A DNA stretch of 64,000 nt from Acetobacterium malicum subsp. dehalogenans DSM 11527 (GTDB taxonomy: Bacteria > Bacillota > Clostridia > Eubacteriales > Eubacteriaceae): the NCBI RefSeq assembly GCF_000472665.1, contig NZ_KI421448.1, positions 135,836-199,835 of the forward strand, given 5' to 3'. The notes beneath the pieces are model-generated. The model was not told the origin of the DNA. It saw only the letters and a program-made list of their open reading frames with translations, and did no database searches. Both the position numbers and the translations under genes were made by a program. Shown one piece after another: positions 25,716-31,594 of the stretch; within the stretch, counting starts at the first letter, position 1, and every line of letters starts with the position of its first letter.

Positions 25716-26174
25716 ATTTCTGAGGCCTTAAAAAAGAAACCATCTGGAGATTTTAGAGGCCCTAAAGGCCAGTTATCAATAACCGAGTCATTACGGGATC
25801 TGTGGGGGTTGATATGAGCCCGAAACTTTAGAAATGTTATAGGTAGTATCTGCTATTTCTACCGCCATAAAAAAGAGCTATCTATACTAAAAAATACTAA
25901 AGTTTTGCAAAAGTATCCGGCACTTTCGGCGCCCCTAAAAAGGGCAAAGACTTGTCAAAACTTGATATTTAAAATCAAATACTTGGTTTTACTTGGATTA
26001 CTACATTTTACTGCTTTTGAATTAATGTTATCCTAACATTTCTAACACCCTAAAAAAGGGAAAAGAACCTAACAAAACTTAACATTTGAAATTATATAGT
26101 CAGATTTGTCAGTCCCTAAAAAGGGGCAAGGTATAGACAAGGTATCCTTCATTATCTGAGTCCCTAAAAAAGGC
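25716..26174. repeat. Seven-copy array of an ATTTCTGAGnCCCTAAAAAGGG-like motif
   Basis: Seven variants of one ~22-bp motif lie in an otherwise gene-free 770-bp gap, at about 25716, 25750, 25855, 25922, 26038, 26104 and 26151. Each contains a short palindrome CCCTAAAAAGGG or a decayed form, preceded by ATTTCT-type sequence. Spacing is irregular (34-116 bp), and the copies at 25922 and 26038 are also alike downstream (CAAAACTTRAyATTT). This is not a CRISPR. It could be an array of protein-binding sites, an origin, or a packaging region. Confidence 0.7.
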
Positions 26175-26315
26175 TTCTAAATGTTTAGAAATGTCAAGGT
26201 TGCACACTTTTGGTTTCAAGGTTGCGCCCTAATATTTGAAAAAGAACCCTCATAAAACCTCAAATCAGATGTTGGAAAATGTAAGTGCACTGATATATTC
26301 TCTACCAGTCCAAAT

Positions 26316-26377
26316 AAAAAAACCGCCTAATACGACAATTAAGCGGTCATCTCCGTTGGACTCCAAAGAATACTGTT
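26316..26377 (-). ncRNA. Candidate ~60-nt antisense small RNA ending in a strong terminator
   Basis: On the minus strand a 9-bp stem (ACCGCTTAA/TTAGGCGGT, one mismatch, loop TTGTCGTA) is followed by TTTTTT at 26316-26321. About 60 nt upstream lies a promoter with a perfect TATAAT. A stem of this ACCGCC type next to a convergent short reading frame resembles the shared terminator of Fst/holin-like type I toxin loci, but the plus-strand frame here (MLENVSALIYSLPVQIKKPP) is only weakly toxin-like. Confidence 0.35.
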
Positions 26378-26383
26378 ATTCAG

Positions 26384-26412
26384 ATTATATCATAATCATT
26401 TTGGAGGTACAA
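26384..26412 (-). promoter_or_regulatory. Minus-strand promoter in the leader of the sigma-factor gene
   Basis: TTGTAC (26407-26412), a 17-nt spacer and a perfect TATAAT (26384-26389) read leftward. The -35 box overlaps the Shine-Dalgarno region of the sigma-factor gene, so RNA polymerase or a regulator here could also affect that gene. Confidence 0.45.
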
Positions 26413-26414
26413 CC

Positions 26415-27221
26415 GTGACTAATGAAGAACTCGTAAAAGCCTATCAAGATGGCGATAAGGAAGCCATGAATGATATTGTGGTCAATAATAAAGGTCTGGT
26501 AAATATGGTCGTTAATTCTTATTACAACAGTCTTGAATCATCCTTCCTTGACCGGGATGATCTTGAACAGATCGGATATATGGGATTAATGGAAGCGGCG
26601 AAGCATTTCGACCCTTTCATGGGGTTTAAATTCTCATCTTATGCCAGCAAGGCGATCATGGGTTATATTTCCAGAGGTTTGAGGGTTTCTACCCCTTGGG
26701 AGAAAAGAAGCGACACCAGCGGGGCTATGGCACGGGTGATCAGTGCTGACAGCTACTTACCCGGATCGGAAAGCATGACCTATATGGAAACGATTGAGGA
26801 CCCAGACGCTCAGAACGATTTCCACAACATGATATGTGCCATGGATCAGGAAATACTTCACAGAGATCTGTTTGAGGTGTTGAATCGTGTTTTCAATCTT
26901 GATGACAGGCCCCGAAACGCCATTATTTTAAAGTACGGCCTGACAGGTCGACCGCATACATTTAAAGAGATTGGTGATGCTTATGGTACAGATGCCAGTT
27001 GTGCCAATCAATGGGTAAGAGCTGGGATCAGGCGTATAAGAAGCTCAAGTGCCGGTCACGCATTGAAACGGAAATACCTGGTCGAGTATAACCTGTCAAC
27101 GGGGCGGGAAAGATTATCAAGGCTTGAATATAAAGACCCGGCTTATTATGTATGGGAAAGAATGCAGATGGAAAAGATGCTGGTCGTTAATCCTAATAAC
27201 GGCTACATCACTATTCGATAG
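26415..27221 (+). CDS. Sigma-70 family RNA polymerase sigma factor of the element
   Basis: A 268-aa sigma factor with GTG start behind TTGGAGG. Region 2 spans about residues 20-95 (NNKGLVNMVVNSYY, FLDRDDLEQIGYMGLMEAAKHFDPFMGFKFSSYA in landmarks DDLEQIGYMGLMEAAKHFD and KFSSYASKAIMGYI). Region 4 spans about 165-215 (LDDRPRNAIILKYGLTGRPH, TFKEIGDAYGTDASCANQWV, RAGIRRIRSS). Region 1.1 is absent. It resembles sporulation/phage late-gene sigma factors. Encoded alone in a small element, it might transcribe element genes or usurp host or helper transcription. No neighbouring anti-sigma factor is seen. Confidence 0.88.
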   Translation: MTNEELVKAYQDGDKEAMNDIVVNNKGLVNMVVNSYYNSLESSFLDRDDLEQIGYMGLMEAAKHFDPFMGFKFSSYASKAIMGYISRGLRVSTPWEKRSDTSGAMARVISADSYLPGSESMTYMETIEDPDAQNDFHNMICAMDQEILHRDLFEVLNRVFNLDDRPRNAIILKYGLTGRPHTFKEIGDAYGTDASCANQWVRAGIRRIRSSSAGHALKRKYLVEYNLSTGRERLSRLEYKDPAYYVWERMQMEKMLVVNPNNGYITIR

Positions 27222-27299
27222 GGTCGTATACCCCCCACCTGCTTCTATGTGTTAATGGACCGCCATTCATTGGCTTGGGTTTCCTCTTCCGACTATGCG

Positions 27300-28232
27300 A
27301 ACTTTGCGAAAGTTTTTTGCCATCAAATCAAGCGGTCACTTTATCTGAAAAATCAGATAAAGTCTTTTTTCCAATGTTTAAAAAAATTGTATGACAAAAA
27401 TGTGAAACCAACTATCCGGAAAATCTGACAGTTCAAACTTTCGTTCAAAAATGAGCGAAAGTACCAGGGGCGATTAGGGACCGAAAAAACGGAAACCAAT
27501 ACTTAATTCCACAATTGGAATAAACACCAGCGTAAAATTGCGCCAATCTGGTAGTCGAAAATTCGACCGCCAAATGTCACAGCTGAATTTTCCGCTGTAC
27601 CGGGTGTGCTTAAAATTGAGTAGTTACACCAGGACACGGATATTTTACCGACTCCACGGCTTGCCCTTAAAGTTCAGGGGTATCAGGGCGGAATTTTTGG
27701 TTATGATATGCACACACTGTTATTGCCACAAAATAACCCTCTGACAGCCTCTTACAGCCGTTTTTATATGGTGGTGCTTATGTTTGTACCTATGGAGTTA
27801 TTGCCGGTAGGTAGCTAAACACGATGTACCCCGGATTAAGGCACACCAATTATAAAAAATGGTCTGGTACAGGTTATACCGTACCTGAAGATGTCCGCAA
27901 TTTTACGGAGAGGTATCCGTAAGTTGGGGATACCCTCTTTTCAAGGTCTTACTAAGTTGGAAACCCCTTCGGGGGCCGGGGATCTGGCACCGACACGAAT
28001 GACGGTAGCAAGTTACCAGCAAGTTAAATTAATCCCTCATATCTCGTTCCGCAATTTTGAGGAGCGAAACCGGATGTCAAAATCATTGACAGCTGAATTG
28101 TCAAGATTATTGACTTTACAGGCTTAGGCCGGATGTGCAGATCATGCATATCTGAAAAGTGCATAGTGTGCATTTTAGAACAGCACCCCACGGTGGACAA
28201 TTTTGTCCGTCGTTTTGGGCTCAAATTTGAGC
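27300..28232. repeat. Non-coding region packed with short palindromes with A/T cores
   Basis: No credible gene lies between 27222 and 28269. Instead there are at least ten hairpins or palindromes with A/T centres: 27300-27314 (ACTTT-GCG-AAAGT core), 27338-27363, 27437-27462 (ACTTTCGTTCA-AAAA-TGAGCGAAAGT), 27506-27521 (ATTCCA/TGGAAT), 27554-27567 (GTCGAAAATTCGAC), 27579-27598, 27894-27909, 28086-28104 (TTGACA/TGTCAA), 28190-28213, 28219-28232 (GCTCAAATTTGAGC). A CCCC-TTCG-GGGG hairpin sits at 27964-27975. The two 26-bp hairpins share ends and loop but differ in the stem with matched changes, so pairing itself appears conserved. Confidence 0.65.
27338..27370 (+). terminator. Strong terminator after the sigma-factor gene
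   Basis: Perfect 11-bp arms (ACTTTATCTGA/TCAGATAAAGT) around AAAA, followed by CTTTTTT, about 115 bp downstream of the sigma-factor stop. Confidence 0.85.
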
Positions 28233-28235
28233 AAA

Positions 28236-28264
28236 TAAAAAAGCCTAGGCGCTGGCCCGGGCTT
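28236..28264 (-). terminator. Terminator of the hicAB operon
   Basis: On the minus strand AAGCC and GGCTT pair around a GC-rich loop with further internal pairing, followed by TTTTTT, immediately after the stop of the 55-aa gene. Confidence 0.7.
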
Positions 28265-28269
28265 ATGTG

Positions 28270-28437
28270 TTAATCGGTTGTTTTTATGAGTTCCCCGTCT
28301 TCATCTACTTCATTAAATCCACCACCGTAATAATAACCTTTACTCTCAATGAAATCTATGAACTCGTCCCAAAACTGATAAATATCGACATTGTCATTTA
28401 CTTCTACGATACCGGAAATCTTCATGTATCGGCTCAT
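28270..28437 (-). CDS. Small acidic protein downstream of hicB
   Basis: A 55-aa protein (start MSRYMKISGIVEVNDNVDIY; a second ATG at 28425 is possible). It begins 5 bp after the hicB stop and has no clear ribosome site of its own, so translation is probably coupled. The pattern ISGIVEV, then FWDEFIDFIESKGYYYGGGF, then an acidic tail resembles small YggL-like proteins with an FIExxG(x)xxGGG motif. The function is unknown; placement suggests a third component of the toxin-antitoxin operon or an unrelated rider. Confidence 0.6.
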   Translation of the reverse strand: MSRYMKISGIVEVNDNVDIYQFWDEFIDFIESKGYYYGGGFNEVDEDGELIKTTD

Positions 28438-28441
28438 TGGC

Positions 28442-28837
28442 TTATCTGTTGGAAACGTGCAGCTTTTCCATAAGGGCATCCTGTAACACCCTGGAGAAAT
28501 TGACGTTGCTCTTTTCGGCTTCAACATTCAGCCAATATGGAATCGTGCAATTTTTTCTGACTGCCCGGTCATCCAGCTTTTTCCGGTATGCTGTAAAATC
28601 CACATCAACCAGCGTAATGATATCATCATCAAACTCTTTTTCTGCTTTTACCGTTCCGGGTTTTGGTAACGGTTTTCCGTCATCCTCAAATGTAATACCC
28701 ATCAGTTCAATGGCATCTCTGGCCATGAACATGGCATCGGCAACATCTTCACCTTGTGTGTTGATCTCAAAATCAGGAATGGTAACAAAATATCCATCAT
28801 CTGTTTTTGAGATAACAACGGGATATGCAATTCTCAT
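28442..28837 (-). CDS. hicB: HicB-family antitoxin
   Basis: A 131-aa antitoxin. The N-terminal HicB fold (YPVVISKTDDGYFVTIPDF, TQGEDVADAMFMARDAIELM) is a degenerate RNase-H-like domain that covers the toxin. The C-terminal ribbon/helix part (YWLNVEAEKSNVNFSRVLQD, ALMEKL) should bind the operon operator. It follows hicA by 44 bp on the same strand, the usual hicA-hicB order. It likely neutralises HicA and autoregulates. Confidence 0.93.
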   Translation of the reverse strand: MRIAYPVVISKTDDGYFVTIPDFEINTQGEDVADAMFMARDAIELMGITFEDDGKPLPKPGTVKAEKEFDDDIITLVDVDFTAYRKKLDDRAVRKNCTIPYWLNVEAEKSNVNFSRVLQDALMEKLHVSNR

Positions 28838-28881
28838 CGTTCTACCTCCTTGATAATCGGTTGCGGGACTGACAAGGGCTT

Positions 28882-29055
28882 TTATTTCAGCCCCCGCCGT
28901 TTAATGATCAACTTTGCTAGCCGTTCATTGATATCTGGATGTCTCGGCACTGGTTCATCATTGGTGCCATTGGTATAGATGTCATGATCCGCACCATGCC
29001 GCTTTAAATACCATCCGTTCTTTTCGAGAAGCTTAATTAAAATTCGTCGTTTCAT
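28882..29055 (-). CDS. hicA: HicA-family mRNA interferase toxin
   Basis: A 57-aa protein translated from ATG 29055 behind GTGGAGGGG: MKRRILIKLLEKNGWYLKRH followed by GADHDIYTNG, then EPVPRHPDINERLAKLIIKR. The dsRBD-like HicA fold carries the catalytic histidine in the HGADHDIY segment (His24) and the RHPDINERLAKLI helix. It is the first gene of hicAB. Such modules commonly stabilise mobile elements. Confidence 0.92.
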   Translation of the reverse strand: MKRRILIKLLEKNGWYLKRHGADHDIYTNGTNDEPVPRHPDINERLAKLIIKRRGLK

Positions 29056-29311
29056 CTGTCCCCTCCACTAATTATATTATACGCATTCAATGCGCATTTG
29101 TCAAGAGGTTTAATTGATGCTGCTTAATTAATTTCATGGGTTTATGACATTTACGACATTTACGACACGATCCAGAAAGTAAAAAAGAAGAGGTCTTTGT
29201 TGTTTGTTCCTCTTCTTACTGGCCCATAAAGATGTGCCGAATTTTCGACCGACCTATTGGGGCTCTGGTTCCTCTTCCAGGTATTCCATGATATCGCCCG
29301 GCTGGCATTGG
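29056..29311. other. Intergenic region with hic promoter and short direct repeats
   Basis: Between hicA and the XRE gene. TTTACGAC-type direct repeats (GACATTTACGACATTTAC, 29147-29166) and an AT-rich segment (29085-29135) are plausible HicB operator/promoter elements. A terminator for the upstream XRE gene lies at 29181-29217. Confidence 0.4.
29181..29217 (-). terminator. Terminator of the XRE regulator gene
   Basis: AAGAAGAGG and CCTCTTCTT pair perfectly around a T-rich 15-nt loop; on the minus strand the stem is followed by a run of T residues. Confidence 0.75.
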
Positions 29312-29524
29312 TTAAAGCTTTTCCCCTGTATCCTCCATAATTAATTCAATATTCACCGTGCAACCCAAAGCCTTGGCGATATCTTTGAGCTCGTCTTCTT
29401 TGAAGTTATCACGTTTAAACTTCCCACTTATATTTTGTGGTGATTGCCCTATTTTTTCAGCAAGATCATTAAGTGACATATTTCTTTTCAGCATTGCGAT
29501 TTTTATCTTTTCGGTCATACCCAT
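29312..29524 (-). CDS. Small XRE-family regulator
   Basis: A 70-aa single-domain HTH protein (IKIAMLKRNMSLNDLAEKIG, QSPQNISGKFKRDNFKEDEL, KDIAKALGCTVNIELI). ATG 29524 is 7 nt from AGGAGGTG; an ATG two codons later is also possible. It is divergent from the HIRAN-like gene across a region with AGTTAA half-sites, so it probably represses both promoters. Confidence 0.87.
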   Translation of the reverse strand: MGMTEKIKIAMLKRNMSLNDLAEKIGQSPQNISGKFKRDNFKEDELKDIAKALGCTVNIELIMEDTGEKL

Positions 29525-29613
29525 TTAAAACACCTCCTTTCATTTAATATTATACTATAAAGTGAATTTAATCAATATTTATTTATATATTTAATTTTAA
29601 AGTTAAATAACTC

Positions 29614-29642
29614 TTGACATTTTTAACTTTTAAGTTTATAAT
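29614..29642 (+). promoter_or_regulatory. Perfect consensus promoter flanked by AGTTAA half-sites
   Basis: TTGACA, a 17-nt spacer and TATAAT match the sigma-A consensus exactly, reading toward the HIRAN-like gene. AAAGTTAAA (29600-29608), TTAACTTTTAAG (29623-29634, inside the spacer) and GAGTTAA (29652-29658) are probable operators for the divergent XRE protein. An unregulated promoter of this strength would be very active, which supports repression. Confidence 0.85.
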
Positions 29643-29683
29643 TTAATTATAGAGTTAATGAAACATTGAAGGGAGCCACCACC

Positions 29684-30097
29684 ATGTATAACCTATCAGA
29701 AATCGTCAGAGCCGCCAACAAACTGGCCACCACCGGATTAACCAAAAGCCAGGCATTCAAAAGAGCCTGGGAACTGGCTAAAGGTAAAACCCTTGTTGTT
29801 AAAGGCGTCACCCAGGGGAAGCGTCAAAAAGCCATTGACCACATGAAACATTATGATCCATCCGAAATCACCATCAGTCTTGAAAGAAACACCACCGCAT
29901 ACTTTGAAGCCGATGCCGTTGAAGTAGTCGCCACGATCCACGGCAATTCCTACTGTGTTGGATATCTGGCCTCTTCGGTTGCTGAATGGTTATCAAAGGT
30001 CATGGACTTTGGAACGGCCCTTAGAGGGGCATTGAAACAAATCGTCGGCGGTAATGGTTTTTATTATGGGTTGCGGATCAACGCAAAGATTGCATAA
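29684..30097 (+). CDS. HIRAN-like small protein
   Basis: A 137-aa protein from ATG 29684 (MYNLSEIVRAANKLATTGLT) behind AAGGGAG; an earlier TTG is inside the ribosome-site region. The first 40 residues (GLTKSQAFKRAWELAKGKTL) form a helical module frequent in phage and plasmid proteins. The rest (ITISLERNTTAYFEADAVEV, GNSYCVGYLASSVAEWLSKV, FYYGLRINAKIA) follows the pattern of a HIRAN domain, which binds DNA ends or single strands. A role in element DNA metabolism is inferred. It starts a three-gene rightward operon. Confidence 0.65.
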   Translation: MYNLSEIVRAANKLATTGLTKSQAFKRAWELAKGKTLVVKGVTQGKRQKAIDHMKHYDPSEITISLERNTTAYFEADAVEVVATIHGNSYCVGYLASSVAEWLSKVMDFGTALRGALKQIVGGNGFYYGLRINAKIA

Positions 30098-30147
30098 GAA
30101 GAGGTTTAACCACCTCTTCCAGAATAATTTCTTAAGGAGAAAGTAAA

Positions 30148-30417
30148 ATGAAAGTAACTTTAACCTGGGATCAGTACAGACAGCTTGAATCAACGGTAAC
30201 AGATATAACCCTGAAGTTGGAACGGGCGGCGTGTGTGATTCAAGATCTGACAGAAAACTATTTTGGTAGAACAGTCACCCGTGATGATTTATGGAAACTG
30301 GAAGCCGGTTTTCATGAACATCGGACTAAAGCGGATATTGTTTTTGATTATATCGCCGATTCACAAAAGCTTGTTGATCAGGCAGAGAAGCTATTAACCG
30401 GCGGTGACGTGCTATGA
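30148..30417 (+). CDS. Small helical hypothetical protein
   Basis: An 89-aa protein behind AAGGAG. It is predicted all-helical (YRQLESTVTDITLKLERAAC, HRTKADIVFDYIADSQKLVD). No family is recognised. It overlaps the following gene by 4 bp (ATGA) and follows the HIRAN-like gene, so the three are coexpressed from the strong regulated promoter. Confidence 0.7.
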   Translation: MKVTLTWDQYRQLESTVTDITLKLERAACVIQDLTENYFGRTVTRDDLWKLEAGFHEHRTKADIVFDYIADSQKLVDQAEKLLTGGDVL

Positions 30418-30683
30418 GTGAAGTTAAAGTAGTGATGAGTGACTTAGATCGACAGGATCTTATTGGTCATTTGAAAGATGATGTTGAAAAAGTCGTGTTA
30501 TTGGGTAGTGATATCACCTGTGAATATCTGCCGATGTGCGGTGATCCCAGGGATTTGCCGGATAATGAAAAAACCAAATTTATGAGAGATCTTCTCTGGC
30601 AATACCACCGATATTCGATAACCATGGAATTACTCATGGAGCAGGTCTTTAAAATCAGAGATAAGGTCGATCAGCTCCAATAA
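30414..30683 (+). CDS. Small hypothetical protein with Cys/Pro loop
   Basis: An 89-aa acidic protein, translationally coupled to the preceding gene. A helical N-terminus (LDRQDLIGHLKDDVEKVVLL) is followed by a loop CEYLPMCGDPRDLPDNEKTK and a second helical part ending in RDKVDQL. No known family is recognised. The stop codon is 4 bp before a hairpin at 30688. Confidence 0.65.
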   Translation: MSEVKVVMSDLDRQDLIGHLKDDVEKVVLLGSDITCEYLPMCGDPRDLPDNEKTKFMRDLLWQYHRYSITMELLMEQVFKIRDKVDQLQ

Positions 30684-30687
30684 AAAA

Positions 30688-30829
30688 GGACTCGTCAAAA
30701 TTGAGGAGTCCACCCAGGCGGCGAGGGTCTACCAAACCTGCTGGCACAGGTTCTTTGCCGCCTGATATATAAATTTACATATACCGGGACGCATGATATC
30801 CAGGCCACCTCCCCAGGTGGTCTTTCTTT
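30688..30829 (+). ncRNA. Structured RNA candidate at the end of the rightward operon
   Basis: Three helices in 140 nt. The first is GGACTCGTCAA/TTGAGGAGTCC at 30688-30711 (11-bp arms, one mismatch, AA core). The second is CAGGCGGC (30715-30722) with GCCGCCTG (30757-30764), enclosing an inner AACCTG/CAGGTT hairpin. The third is a CCACCT-CCCC-AGGTGG terminator followed by TCTTTCTTT. A two-tier hairpin of this GC content in an AT-rich element suggests a functional RNA or a structured 3' end. No known RNA family was recognised. Confidence 0.45.
30805..30829 (+). terminator. Terminator of the HIRAN-like operon
   Basis: CCACCT, CCCC loop, AGGTGG, then a T-rich tail TCTTTCTTT. Confidence 0.75.
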
Positions 30830-31023
30830 ATGCCCCTAGGAGCTGATTTTGGACAATAACAGGGGGTTTAGCTTGTATGATTATGTGTGGAGAATTGACG
30901 CCGTTAAAATGGGCTTTAAAGGGCTAAAAGCAATAAAGCCCTGAGTTAAAATATTAATTTCAAATTATCTGTAATAGTTATACCTATAAATGGCTTTACA
31001 GAGGGAATATAAAACCCATATGT

Positions 31024-31045
31024 TGGCGACTGTTTGGCGACTATT
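31024..31045. repeat. Right arm-type direct repeats, TGGCGACTGTT and TGGCGACTATT
   Basis: A head-to-tail pair matching the left-end pair at 19037-19058 with one change, about 120 bp inside the right att site. Presence at both ends in the same orientation supports function as integrase arm sites. The rest of 30830-31166 shows no gene. Confidence 0.65.
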
Positions 31046-31166
31046 TTAAATTTTAGTGTATTTTTTAGTTGTTATTCATGATCATTTATTAAAAGGTAAA
31101 ACGCTAATATCGCATATTATCGGCATTTATTGAGTTAATGAAAGTTCATTGATTTTCACTTGTCTT

Positions 31167-31212
31167 ACTGGCAGTCAGAAGGCCAGGGGTTCGAGTCCCC
31201 TCATCTCCACCA
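31167..31212. repeat. Right attachment-site copy
   Basis: 46 bp identical to the 3' part of tRNA-Ala (18912-18957). Only the 3' half of a tRNA is present, so this is not a functional tRNA gene. The tRNA terminator and about 100 bp beyond it are duplicated as well, with divergence. Confidence 0.93.
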
Positions 31213-31347
31213 ATTAAAAACGCATAAGAGAGCCGTTGAGGTTCTCTTTTTTTTATGCCTGAGGGTTGGTTGGGAGAGGTCAAAAACCCCTAGTCTGGTG
31301 CTTATTTGATGTTTATTTTTAAAAAAACTAAAGCCCAATAACAAAAG

Positions 31348-31437
31348 TTACTGAGCTTTACGGGCTTTTGTTACCAGGACATGGTCAGTCTTTTGATTCT
31401 CTAAGAACTTATGAGAAATATTTTGGCGAACTTCAAG
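31348..31437 (-). pseudogene. 3' remnant of a second integrase gene
   Basis: On the minus strand 29 codons end in DHVLVTKARKAQ and stop, against DHILVTKARKAQ at the end of the intact integrase. The frame is closed upstream by a stop at 31438. Its position relative to the att copy is the same as for the intact gene. It must derive from a related element formerly or tandemly integrated at this tRNA, most of which has been lost. Confidence 0.8.
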
Positions 31438-31594
31438 TTATTCACTTTATATACCTGATCTTTCCGTTCATAATTCGTATTTATTTCCATTGTGAGTGTA
31501 AAATATTCAGTCATTGCACATATTTCATTTCTAATCATCAACGATTTCTGCTAAAATGAACATTAAAAAGATGTTGTTCACATGAAGGAGTCCA

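Larger units (their letters stand above)
18912..31212. mobile_element. Integrated phage-satellite-like element (PICI/SaPI-like) in tRNA-Ala
   Basis: About 12.2 kb lies between two copies of the 46-bp tRNA 3' end. Gene order is integrase and CI-like repressor to the left; then excisionase-like proteins, primase/VapE helicase, small unknowns, a TerS-like protein and a sigma factor to the right. hicAB, an XRE regulator and a HIRAN-like protein complete the cargo. This matches the satellite plan int-repressor-xis-primase/rep-terS. No capsid, tail, portal, large terminase, relaxase or conjugation genes are present, so it is neither a full prophage nor an ICE. Assignment as a satellite is inference from layout. 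Confidence 0.8.

Noticed and set aside
25716-26174. CRISPR array
   Set aside because: Repeats are imperfect, spacing is 34-116 bp and irregular, and no cas genes are nearby.
26236-26418. 60-aa plus-strand protein before the sigma gene
   Set aside because: No ribosome site, crosses a terminator hairpin and the sigma gene's Shine-Dalgarno; kept only as part of the possible type I toxin-like locus.
27538-28127. Two plus-strand frames (27538-27744 and 27891-28127)
   Set aside because: No ribosome sites, odd composition, and they run through the palindrome array.
31167-31212. Second tRNA-Ala gene
   Set aside because: Only the 3' half is present; there is no acceptor 5' strand or D arm.
18912-31212. 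Integrative conjugative element or complete prophage
   Set aside because: No relaxase, coupling protein, type IV secretion, capsid, portal, tail or large terminase genes are seen.
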